Assembly (NCBI GenBank): GCA_038246575.1
Contig: JBBRVU010000184.1
Location: forward strand, 1-8,098
Length of the DNA: 8,098 bases
Direction of reading: 5' to 3'
From: JACCUZ01 sp038246575
GTDB taxonomy: Bacteria; Actinomycetota; Actinomycetes; JACCUZ01
Shown here: positions 1-6,264 of the stretch, piece after piece
Layout of the letters: the number at the start of each line of letters is the position of its first letter
How positions within the stretch are numbered: the first letter of the stretch is position 1
Translations under genes and position numbers: made by a program
The notes under the pieces: generated by a model
Told to the model about the DNA's origin: nothing
The model's database searches: none
What the model saw: only the letters and a program-made list of their open reading frames with translations

Positions 1-23
1 CGAGTCGCGTACGGGACGGCTGG

Positions 24-959
24 CTAGCCGATCCCGTCCAAGGCGCCGCGGATCGCGGCGGCAACGCGTCCAGGCATCCCGGCCAGGTCGAGCGGAGCCC
101 GCCCGGCGACCTGGCGCGGGATGAATCGCTGCCACTCGAGGTCGAAGCAGAGCAACGCTCGCAGGTCGGCTCGCCGGTCCACCCGGACGCCGGCAGCACG
201 CTCGTACATCACCAGATAGTCCCGAGCTGTCCTGGCGTCGAACAACACCGCCAAGTTGAGCCTGCAGTGACCGACGTCGCCGCCCCGGTTGCCAGTGGCC
301 GCGTTGGGCCAGTCCACGACGCCGCTGAGTCGATCGTCATCCCACAGCACGTTGAAGTGCTGGTAGTCGCCGTGGACCAGGACCTTCTCCTCAACGAGCT
401 GCCCCGAGGCAGCCTCGCGGGCGGCGTCACGCAGGCCGCGGTCGACCAACCAGTCAAGTGGGCGGTACCGAACGCCGTACCGGTCCGGCGAAGACGTCGG
501 TGCGCCATCGTCATCCGAACCGTCCCACCGGGGCTGCTGGTGACCTTGTACGGCGTGGATCGCGGCCTGCGTGGTCGCCAACTGGTTGAGCCAGGACTGC
601 ATATCCGTCGGGGACAAGTCCGGCTGCCCGATCAGTGCGGACGTCAGCGTGCACCGCACCCCGGTCTCGGCCCCGTCCTCGTCCATCGCGAGGAGTTGGG
701 GTGCAGGCAACCCGCGGCCGCGGACCGCCGCGAGCGCGGAGGCTTCACGTGTCACCAGGCCATCCGCCCAGTCCTCGCCCGGCCACCGCCGCAGCACCAC
801 GTCCGTGGGACCGGTCGGGGTATCGACGGTGACCCGGTCCATGTCTGCGGTGGTCCCGCCCGGCAACGGCGCGACCGCGGTCACCCGGGCATGTGGATGA
901 ACGTGGTGTGTCACCCACTGCAGCAGCTCCACAGTCGGAGGCTCGTACTCGCGGGGCAC
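24..959 (-). CDS. Aminoglycoside phosphotransferase (APH)/choline kinase-fold family protein
   Basis: This 311-aa protein has the eukaryotic-like kinase fold of the APH family, which transfers phosphate from ATP to a small-molecule hydroxyl in the cytoplasm. Visible signatures are a glycine-rich nucleotide loop PLPGGTTADM (residues 31-40), a VVLRRW strand (54-59) where the ATP-binding basic residue normally sits, a conserved Glu in REASAL (71-76), the catalytic loop VLVHGDYQHFN with D198 and N203, and the metal-binding segment GVVDWPNA with D216. The length is normal for the family and no key residue is missing. The start is GTG at 959-957; I see no convincing ribosome site, so translation may be leaderless. 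It is transcribed away from the broken acetyltransferase gene to its right. The substrate cannot be read from sequence: most actinobacterial members are orphan kinases, so antibiotic resistance should not be assumed. The fold is sure; the substrate is unknown. Confidence 0.88.
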   Translation of the reverse strand: MPREYEPPTVELLQWVTHHVHPHARVTAVAPLPGGTTADMDRVTVDTPTGPTDVVLRRWPGEDWADGLVTREASALAAVRGRGLPAPQLLAMDEDGAETGVRCTLTSALIGQPDLSPTDMQSWLNQLATTQAAIHAVQGHQQPRWDGSDDDGAPTSSPDRYGVRYRPLDWLVDRGLRDAAREAASGQLVEEKVLVHGDYQHFNVLWDDDRLSGVVDWPNAATGNRGGDVGHCRLNLAVLFDARTARDYLVMYERAAGVRVDRRADLRALLCFDLEWQRFIPRQVAGRAPLDLAGMPGRVAAAIRGALDGIG

Positions 960-987
960 TCGGTCAGTCTGCCAGCCTCACCCGGAT

Positions 988-1005
988 CTACCGGACCTAC
1001 CGGAC
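988..1005. repeat. 9-bp perfect tandem duplication in the divergent intergenic region
   Basis: CTACCGGAC occurs twice head to tail at 988-996 and 997-1005, preceded by a related CCCGGAT at 982-988 that extends the periodicity. It lies in the 134-bp gap between the phosphotransferase start and the acetyltransferase start. It could be an operator with a near helical-turn period, or just slippage. Function is not established. Confidence 0.55.
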
Positions 1006-1093
1006 GACCAGGCGAAGGCACGATGCCTGGACAAGGACGTCAAATGCGGCGCCGCCCGGTCGCACCGAAGTGCCGATCTACGGTGGATGCTCG

Positions 1094-1590
1094 ATGGGGG
1101 ACGATCGTCGTGTGATTCGGGATGCGGTGGCTTCTGACGTCGACGGGATCGTGGACCTCGCTGAGCGACGTCGCGTGGCTACGAGATGGCCCAGCCGCAG
1201 TTTTGGCGACGGGCTTCCGACGCGGTCGCGAAGCACCGGCCGTGGATCGCGGCCCAGGTGGACGACGCCGACGTGGTTGCACTTGTTGAGCGAGGGGTCA
1301 AGGCGGATCTCGCAGGGTTCGTCATCGCGACTCTGGTGGACTCTCCTGTTGTGTATGACCCGGGCGGTCCAACCGGGCTGATCGATGATTTTGTGGTTGC
1401 CGATTCGGCTGCGTGGGCGTCTACGGGTCGCGGACTTCTGGCGGAGTGCGAAAGACGTCTGGTGGCACGGGGTGCTGTCCAGATCACCGTCGTTTGCGGG
1501 AGACATGATCAGGCGAAACGCCAGGCGCTCACGGCCTCTGGATTGGCCGTCGCCTCCGAATGGTTTGTGAAACCAGTCAGCACACGTTGA
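1094..1590 (+). pseudogene. GNAT family N-acetyltransferase, broken by a one-base frameshift
   Basis: Two overlapping frames together make one GNAT protein, an acetyl-CoA-dependent N-acyltransferase. The first runs from ATG 1094 (MGDDRRVIRDAVASDVDGIV...) through AERRRVA to about 1180. The second holds the rest, YEMAQPQFWRRASDAV through FVIATL, GLIDDFVVAD and the acetyl-CoA-binding stretch STGRGLLAECERRL, ending VASEWFVKPVSTR at TGA 1588-1590. In the second frame a stop at 1162-1164 precedes the join, so neither frame alone encodes the fold. Adding one T after GCT at 1178-1180 gives a continuous ...RRVAYEMAQPQFW..., which matches the family's usual N-terminal helix. The restored protein would be about 165 aa, normal for GNATs. 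A downstream ATG at 1186 could start a 134-aa product, but it would lack the first beta strand and helix. A TANNNT-like TACGGT at 1079-1084 could be a -10 element for a leaderless ATG 1094. Substrate is unknown. A sequencing error remains possible. Confidence 0.75.
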
Positions 1591-1796
1591 CCCAGGGGAG
1601 ACGAGGTCTGGCTGGCACCGGACCTGGCCATGTCATCGACCGAGGTCCAATCGGAAGGTCTTGGTTGGGCGGGCCCTGGTGTCGCAGCTCTGCTTGCGTT
1701 CGGGGGCGCGTCTGCGGCGTTGGGTGGGGCGTGCATCGCGGCTGCTGAGCCGGCGCAGGCCGTTGTCGAGGCGGCCGGGCGTTCGCGTGCTCTGGT

Positions 1797-1953
1797 TCAG
1801 CGGTCGAGCCGCTCGATGGCACCGATGAAGCGGAGTCGGGGCTTCTTCTCGATCTTGGCGCTCGTACTCGGCTGTGCTGATGACGACGGCCTGACCCTGG
1901 CCGCGCTGGTCAGGAAGATCGGCGCGCAGTGAACTGTACGTCTCAGGTATCAA
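1797..1953 (-). pseudogene. Probable remnant of a Phd/YefM-type antitoxin
   Basis: Read on the minus strand, the frame beginning near 1953 gives ETYSSLRADLPD, then GQAVVISTAEYER. This resembles the Phd/YefM antitoxin pattern, in which an N-terminal strand-helix with a conserved R-x-(D/N)-L/F-P is followed by a VAV(L/V)IS-xx-EYE(R/L) block. Between them about 15-20 residues of the usual helix and strand seem to be lost. After EYER (around 1858-1862) the frame shifts by one base; the next frame continues KIEKKPRLRFIGAIERLDR and stops at TGA (1799-1797). That is a plausible antitoxin C-terminal tail. There is no ATG or GTG start; TTG 1953-1951 is the only candidate. No toxin gene is recognisable downstream on the same strand. 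Such antitoxins neutralise a partner RNase or AMP/phosphate transferase and repress their own promoter. This is pattern recognition over a short stretch, so confidence is low. Confidence 0.35.
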
Positions 1954-1961
1954 ACTGTACA
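1932..1961. promoter_or_regulatory. Paired AACTGTAC repeats with TGTACA core (possible antitoxin operator)
   Basis: AACTGTAC occurs at 1932-1939 and again at 1953-1960, exactly 21 bp apart, which is two helical turns, so both would face the same side of the DNA. The right copy extends into the palindrome CTGTACAG (1955-1962); the left has TGTACG. Established knowledge: the E. coli YefM-YoeB repressor binds palindromes with a TGTACA core. The repeats sit at the 5' end of the candidate Phd/YefM antitoxin remnant, which makes an autoregulatory operator a natural reading. The right copy precedes the candidate TTG start and the left falls inside the first codons. Binding is inferred, not shown. 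Confidence 0.4.
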
Positions 1962-2091
1962 GACTGGATGACCGCGCCGGTGGCCACGAAGCAACGGGCT
2001 TCGTCCTGCCTGTCCCGTGCCTTGGGGTGTGGCGCTCGACAAAAGGGTAGTAAACCGTGAACCAGAACCCTGCGATCTCGACGAGGTCGCG

Positions 2092-2121
2092 GTGTCGCCC
2101 AGGGGTCATCCTGCGCGACAC
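2092..2121. promoter_or_regulatory. Inverted repeat GTGTCGC-16 nt-GCGACAC upstream of the PHA operon
   Basis: A perfect 7-bp inverted repeat (arms 2092-2098 and 2115-2121, 16-nt spacer, 23 bp centre to centre) lies 33 bp before the first gene of the operon. Position and symmetry suit a dimeric repressor site, or a hairpin in the leader. In a GC-rich genome a 7-bp pair can arise by chance, so this is only a candidate. Confidence 0.25.
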
Positions 2122-2143
2122 GACCCGCACGACGACCTACGCC

Positions 2144-2148
2144 GGAGG
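2144..2148 (+). promoter_or_regulatory. Shine-Dalgarno site fixing the acyl-CoA ligase start
   Basis: GGAGG lies 6 nt before GTG 2155. It selects this GTG over an in-frame ATG at 2017, whose extra 46 codons encode a segment unlike the N-terminus of any acyl-CoA ligase. Confidence 0.8.
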
Positions 2149-2154
2149 CAAATC

Positions 2155-3651
2155 GTGACCAACCTGGCCGACAACCTGACCCAGACCGCCGCGCAACATG
2201 GGGACCGCCCCGCGATCAAGCTCGACGACCTGGTGCTGACCTACGCGGAGCTACAGGACGGCGCTCGGCGCGTGGCGGCCCTCCTGAAGTCCAAAGGGGT
2301 GGGGTCCGGTGACCGGGTCGGTCTGGTCATGCCCAACGTGCCGCCGTTTCCGGTGCTGTTCTATGGCGCCCTCGCCATCGGTGCTGTGGTCGTGCCGATG
2401 AATCCCCTGCTCAAGGGCCGCGAGGTGAAGTACTACCTCGAGGACTCGGGCGCCTCGATCGTCTTCGCCTGGAAGGACATGGCCGAGGAGGCCGGCAAGG
2501 GCGCCTCGGAGGTCGGGATCGAGTGCGTCGAGGTCGGTCTCGATTTCGCCGAGATGCTCGGCCGGCACGACCCGGACGAGGAGGTCGTGGCTCGCGAGGA
2601 CGACGACACCGTGGTGCTCCTCTACACGTCCGGCACCACCGGCCAGCCCAAGGGCGCGGAGCTGACCCACCACAACATGAGCACCAACGCCGCGACCAGC
2701 GCAGAGACTCTCATCGAGCTCACCGAGGAGGACGTCGTGATGGGCTGCCTCCCCCTCTTCCACGTCTTCGGCCTTACCTGCGGGCTCAACGCCTCGATCC
2801 TCAAGGGGTCGTGCCTGACCCTGATCCCGCGCTTCGACGCCGCGAAGGCGCTCGAGATCGTGGGTCGGGACCACGTCACCGTCTTCGAGGGCGTCCCGAC
2901 GATGTACGCCGGCCTCTTGCACGCGGAGAGTGCCGACAAGGCCGACATGTCGAGCCTGCGCACCTGTATCTCCGGCGGGTCGGCGATGCCGGTCGAGGTG
3001 ATGAAGAACTTCGAGAAGAAGTTCGACTGCATCGTGCTCGAGGGCTACGGCCTCTCCGAGACCTCCCCCGTCGCCTCCTTCAACCAGCCCGGCCAGGAGC
3101 GCAAGCCGGGCTCCATCGGCACCGAGGTGCGCGGTGTGCAGATGAAGGTCGTCGGCGACAAGGACGAGGACGTCGCGCAGGGCGAGGTCGGCGAGATCGT
3201 CATCAAGGGCGAGAACGTGATGAAGGGCTACTGGGGGCGCGAGGAAGACACGGCCGAGGCGATCAAGGATGGCTGGTTTCACTCGGGTGACCTGGCAAAG
3301 ACCGACGAGGACGGCTACTTCTTCATCGTCGACCGCAAGAAGGACCTGATCATCCGCGGCGGTTACAACGTCTATCCCCGCGAGGTCGAGGAGGCGCTCT
3401 ACGAGCACGAGTCGGTCGCCGAGGTGGCCGTCATCGGCATTCCCGACGACAGCCTGGGCGAGGAGGTCGGTGCCGCCGTCGCACTGAAGCCCGGCGAGAA
3501 GGTCAGCGAAGAGGACCTGATGGCGTTCGCGAAGGAGCGGCTGGCGGCGTACAAGTACCCCCGCGCCGTGTGGATCGTCGACGAGCTGCCCAAGGGACCC
3601 ACCGGCAAGATCCTTCGTCGCGAGGTCAGCGCCCCCGACGGCGCGGCGTAG
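2155..3651 (+). CDS. Long/medium-chain fatty acid-CoA ligase (FadD-like, AMP-forming)
   Basis: This 498-aa cytoplasmic enzyme of the ANL superfamily adenylates a carboxylic acid with ATP and transfers it to CoA. The motifs run in order: P-loop YTSGTTGQPKGAE (157-169), the acyl-pocket region LPLFHVFGL (199-207), GYGLSETS (297-304), the ribose-binding HSGDL with D379, the hinge and A8 motif DRKKDLIIRGGYNVYP (393-408), and GPTGKILRRE (481-490) with the adenylation lysine K485. The length is typical of short actinobacterial FadD-type ligases. Start is GTG 2155, supported by GGAGG 6 nt upstream. Its TAG stop shares one base with the GTG start of phaC (TAGTG), so the two are translationally coupled. 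In this operon it would supply acyl-CoA for beta-oxidation and PHA synthesis, and could re-activate 3-hydroxy acids freed by PhaZ (inference). Chain-length preference cannot be read from sequence. The ligase family is sure; the exact substrate is open. Confidence 0.93.
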   Translation: MTNLADNLTQTAAQHGDRPAIKLDDLVLTYAELQDGARRVAALLKSKGVGSGDRVGLVMPNVPPFPVLFYGALAIGAVVVPMNPLLKGREVKYYLEDSGASIVFAWKDMAEEAGKGASEVGIECVEVGLDFAEMLGRHDPDEEVVAREDDDTVVLLYTSGTTGQPKGAELTHHNMSTNAATSAETLIELTEEDVVMGCLPLFHVFGLTCGLNASILKGSCLTLIPRFDAAKALEIVGRDHVTVFEGVPTMYAGLLHAESADKADMSSLRTCISGGSAMPVEVMKNFEKKFDCIVLEGYGLSETSPVASFNQPGQERKPGSIGTEVRGVQMKVVGDKDEDVAQGEVGEIVIKGENVMKGYWGREEDTAEAIKDGWFHSGDLAKTDEDGYFFIVDRKKDLIIRGGYNVYPREVEEALYEHESVAEVAVIGIPDDSLGEEVGAAVALKPGEKVSEEDLMAFAKERLAAYKYPRAVWIVDELPKGPTGKILRREVSAPDGAA

Positions 3652-5393
3652 TGACTGCTGCGTCCCAGGACGAGGCCCAGGAGTCGGAGGAGATCTCGGC
3701 GAGCACCGCACTGGCGACCCCGTTGGACCTCTTGCTGGCCCAAGCCAGCACCAGCCCCGTCCGCCGGTTCGTGCCGGGCATGTCGGGGGTCAAGTTCACC
3801 TCCGGGGTCGTACGTCACCCCGGAGTGGTCACGAAGCGTGCGGCTGGACTGGCCCTTGAGCTGGCCCGGATCGGGCTGGGACGATCGCGGCTGGCACCCG
3901 ACGAGAAGGACCGCCGCTTCAGCGAGGAGGCCTGGGTCAAGAACCCGGTCTTCAAGCGGACCCTGCAGGGCTACCTCGCCGTCGGCGAGGCGGCCCGCGG
4001 CCTGGTCGACGACGCCGCGCTGGACTGGGGTGACGACCAGCGGATGCGCTTCATCGTCGACAACCTGGTCGAGGCGGCGGCACCCAGCAACAACCCGTTC
4101 GTGAACCCCAAGGTGCTCAAGCGAACGATCGACACCGGGGGCGGGAACCTCGTCGCAGGCGGCCGGCGATTCGTGAAGGACTTCGCCACTGCCCCGCGGG
4201 TGCCGTCGATGGTGGAGGCCGACGCGTTCGAGGTCGGTCGCGACCTCGCGGTGACGCCCGGGGCCGTGGTGCTGCGCACCGATGTCTTCGAGCTGATCCA
4301 GTACACGCCGCAGACCCCCAAGGTCCGCTCGGTGCCGATGCTGATCGTGCCGCCGACGATCAACAAGTACTACGTGATCGACCTGGCGGAGCAGCGTTCG
4401 CTGGTGGAGCATCTCGTGCAGAGCGGCCAGCAGGTCTTCTGCATCTCCTGGCGCAACCCCGACGTCCGTCACGCCGACTGGGGCCTGGACACCTACGGCC
4501 GGGCGATCCTGGAAGCGATGAAGGCCTGCGAGGACATCAGCAGGCAGGACAAGACCGCGATCTTCGGCATCTGCTCCGGGGGCATGATCGCCTCGATGTT
4601 GATGGCCCACCTCGCCGAGGCCGGCGAGCAGGGCCGCGTGGCGGCGTACAGCCTGGCCGTGACCGTGCTCGACCAGGAGCGGGCCGGTGTCACCAGTGCG
4701 CTGCTCTCGCACAAGGCGGCAGCGGCCTCGACCCAGGCCTCGAGGGAGAAGGGGTACCTCGACGGGCGCACGTTGGCCGAGATCTTCGCCTGGCTGCGGC
4801 CCAACGACCTGGTCTGGAACTACTGGGTGAACAACTACCTGATGGGACACGCCCCCAAGGCCTTCGACATCCTCTACTGGAACGCCGACCCGGTGCGGAT
4901 GAGCGCCGCCATGCACCGCGACTTCATGGACATCGCCATTCGCAACGCGTTGGTGGAGCCCAGGGCCGCGACGATGCTCGGGACCAAGGTCGACCTCGGC
5001 AAGGTCACGACCGACTCCTACGTCGTGGCCGGGATCGCTGACCACCTGTGCAAGTGGGAGTCCTGCTACCAGACCACCCAGCTCTTCGGCGGCGACACCA
5101 AGTTCGTGCTGTCCACGAGCGGCCACATCGCCGCCATGGTCAACCCGCCCGGCAACCCCAAGGCCAGCTTCCAGACCTCACCCTCGGGTGGCGGGCAGAA
5201 GGGCACCGACAACCCCGAGGACACCCAGAAGTGGCTGACCCATGCGGTCAAGGTCAGGGGCAGCTGGTGGGAGGACTGGGTGGAGTGGCTCTCGGTCCGC
5301 AGCGGCGAGGATCGCGACAAGCCGCGCAAGCTCGGCAACGCCGCCTACCCACCGCTGGACGCGGCCCCTGGCACCTATGTTCATGACCGCTGA
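3651..5393 (+). CDS. phaC: Poly(3-hydroxyalkanoate) synthase (class I/II PhaC)
   Basis: PhaC polymerises (R)-3-hydroxyacyl-CoA into polyester at the granule surface, releasing CoA. The 580-aa protein has the PhaC N-terminal region (about 85-240, with VPPTINKYYVIDL at 233-245), then the alpha/beta-hydrolase core. FCISWRNPD (263-271) is a PhaC hallmark. The lipase-like box is GICSGG with the nucleophile C308; the charge-relay Asp is D464 in GIADHLCKW and the general base is H492 in TSGHIAAM. The Asp-to-His spacing of 28 equals that of the Cupriavidus enzyme (D480/H508). RPNDLVWNYWVNNYL (383-397) is also typical. Length matches classes I and II (about 560-590 aa) and excludes classes III and IV, which need PhaE or PhaR and are about 350-360 aa. 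The Cys-Ser-Gly-Gly box and the PhaZ neighbour lean towards a medium-chain-length (class II-like) enzyme, but this is inference. The GTG start overlaps the ligase stop by one base with no obvious ribosome site, so translation is probably coupled. An upstream in-frame extension to 3570 exists but lies within the ligase gene. Confidence 0.93.
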   Translation: MTAASQDEAQESEEISASTALATPLDLLLAQASTSPVRRFVPGMSGVKFTSGVVRHPGVVTKRAAGLALELARIGLGRSRLAPDEKDRRFSEEAWVKNPVFKRTLQGYLAVGEAARGLVDDAALDWGDDQRMRFIVDNLVEAAAPSNNPFVNPKVLKRTIDTGGGNLVAGGRRFVKDFATAPRVPSMVEADAFEVGRDLAVTPGAVVLRTDVFELIQYTPQTPKVRSVPMLIVPPTINKYYVIDLAEQRSLVEHLVQSGQQVFCISWRNPDVRHADWGLDTYGRAILEAMKACEDISRQDKTAIFGICSGGMIASMLMAHLAEAGEQGRVAAYSLAVTVLDQERAGVTSALLSHKAAAASTQASREKGYLDGRTLAEIFAWLRPNDLVWNYWVNNYLMGHAPKAFDILYWNADPVRMSAAMHRDFMDIAIRNALVEPRAATMLGTKVDLGKVTTDSYVVAGIADHLCKWESCYQTTQLFGGDTKFVLSTSGHIAAMVNPPGNPKASFQTSPSGGGQKGTDNPEDTQKWLTHAVKVRGSWWEDWVEWLSVRSGEDRDKPRKLGNAAYPPLDAAPGTYVHDR

Positions 5394-6264
5394 GCACGCG
5401 CGGCCGTGCGCCGACGACCAGGTCCGCAACGTCACGGTTCGGGGCGTCACCGCTCGAGTCTCGGTCCGGCCCGGGGTCGGCTCCTACACCGACAAGCCCC
5501 CTCTGCTGCTCTGCAACGGCATCGGCGCCAGTCTGGAGGCGCTTCAGCCGCTGGTCGACCAGCTGCACTCCGACCGCGGACTGGTGCGCTTCGACGTACC
5601 CGGCGTCGGCGGCTCGGCACTCCCCCCGTTTCCGTATCCCGTAGCCGGGCTGGCTTCCTGGGTGACTGCGCTGATGGCGAAGCTCGGGCACCGTCGCTTC
5701 GACGTCCTCGGTCTTTCGTGGGGCGGCGGTCTCGCGCAACAGCTGGCGGTGCAGGCGCCTCGGCGAGTTCGCCTGGTGGTGCTGGTCGCGACCGGCACCG
5801 GGACCCTGATGGTGCCCGCCAGGCCACGGGTGCTGAAGATCATGTCGACACCGCGACGCCACCGCGACCCTGCCTATGCGGCCACGGTGGCGCCGGAGAT
5901 CTACGGCGGATCGATGCGCACCGACCCCGCGCGCGGCGCAGCCCTGCTGCACGGCGCCACCCGGTCGGGACCCAAGCGTGGCTACTACTACCAAATCGCC
6001 GCAATGGTCGGCTGGACGAGCCTCCCGTTCCTGGGCCTCCTGCGGCAGCCGACGCTGGTGATGGGCGGCGACGACGACCCGATCATCCCGGTCGCGAATC
6101 CGAAGCTGCAGGCCGCACTGATCCCCCACTCGCAGCTGCACATCTACCACGGCGGACACCTCGGCGTCCTGACCGAGGCACCCGAGCTCGCGCCCATCAT
6201 CGATAGGTTTCTCGATGGTCACAGCCAGGATGGGACGAGCCCTGACGAGGAGAACCCCGGATGA
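5377..6264 (+). CDS. phaZ: Intracellular PHA depolymerase (medium-chain-length type, alpha/beta hydrolase)
   Basis: PhaZ hydrolyses the ester bonds of granule-bound PHA, releasing 3-hydroxy acids. The 295-aa sequence resembles Pseudomonas PhaZ (about 283 aa) along its whole length: the oxyanion strand LLLCNGIGAS (43-52), RFDVPGVGGS (71-80), the lipase box GLSWGG with S114, MVPARPRVL (145-153), APEIYGGSMRTDP (172-184), GYYYQ (202-206), GWTS (212-215), the acidic GGDDDPIIP (230-238) carrying the catalytic Asp, and GGHLGVL with H261. The serine triad sets it apart from PhaC, which uses cysteine. No signal peptide is seen, as expected for an intracellular enzyme. Two in-frame starts, ATG 5377 and ATG 5383, both lie inside the end of phaC (17 or 11 nt overlap), with no ribosome site for either; I give the longer. 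The stop overlaps the next start as ATGA. A general hydrolase is the alternative, but the whole-length match and phaC context argue strongly for PhaZ. Confidence 0.88.
   Translation: MFMTAEHARPCADDQVRNVTVRGVTARVSVRPGVGSYTDKPPLLLCNGIGASLEALQPLVDQLHSDRGLVRFDVPGVGGSALPPFPYPVAGLASWVTALMAKLGHRRFDVLGLSWGGGLAQQLAVQAPRRVRLVVLVATGTGTLMVPARPRVLKIMSTPRRHRDPAYAATVAPEIYGGSMRTDPARGAALLHGATRSGPKRGYYYQIAAMVGWTSLPFLGLLRQPTLVMGGDDDPIIPVANPKLQAALIPHSQLHIYHGGHLGVLTEAPELAPIIDRFLDGHSQDGTSPDEENPG
6247..6252 (+). promoter_or_regulatory. Ribosome binding site of the acyl-CoA dehydrogenase gene
   Basis: GAGGAG lies 8 nt before ATG 6261, inside the last codons of phaZ. The start codon overlaps the phaZ stop (ATGA). 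This supports both the start choice and coupled expression in one transcript. Confidence 0.7.

Larger units (their letters stand above)
1591..2154. other. 564-bp region without an intact gene
   Basis: This gap separates the broken acetyltransferase from the PHA operon. The right half should contain the promoter of the operon, but I see no clean -35/-10 pair; the best candidate is a weak TAGTAA at 2048-2053. Inside it are a probable antitoxin remnant on the minus strand, two AACTGTAC repeats and a GTGTCGC/GCGACAC inverted repeat, each listed separately. A 100-codon plus-strand reading frame from ATG 1630 to TGA 1932 exists, with a hydrophobic N-terminal half. Its third-position G/C is only about two thirds and it lacks a good ribosome site, so I do not call it a gene. 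No transposase fragment was recognised. Confidence 0.6.

Noticed and set aside
267..1115. 282-codon plus-strand frame opposite the phosphotransferase
   Set aside because: Antisense to an intact kinase, running past its start into intergenic DNA, with no recognisable domain.
1561..1575. Perfect hairpin TGGTTT-GTG-AAACCA as a possible terminator
   Set aside because: It lies inside the last codons of the GNAT frame, the stem is only 6 bp and AT-rich, and no T-run follows.
1630..1932. Plus-strand 100-codon frame with a hydrophobic N-terminal half (possible small membrane protein)
   Set aside because: Weak third-position bias, no ribosome site before ATG 1630, no family resemblance, and its second half is antisense to the candidate antitoxin remnant.
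2017..2154. Upstream in-frame extension of the acyl-CoA ligase to ATG 2017
   Set aside because: The extra 46 residues are unlike ligase N-termini, and GGAGG at 2144-2148 clearly serves GTG 2155, where the family sequence begins.
2251..3711. 486-codon open frame on the minus strand opposite the ligase
   Set aside because: It is antisense to a gene with full ANL motifs. Long antisense frames are expected where third positions are nearly all G/C, and its translation is Val/Leu/Asp/His-rich with no recognisable domain.
3399..5126. 575-codon open frame on the minus strand opposite phaC
   Set aside because: Shadow of phaC: low-complexity Gly/Val/His/Asp composition, no family motif, and it spans the ligase-phaC junction.
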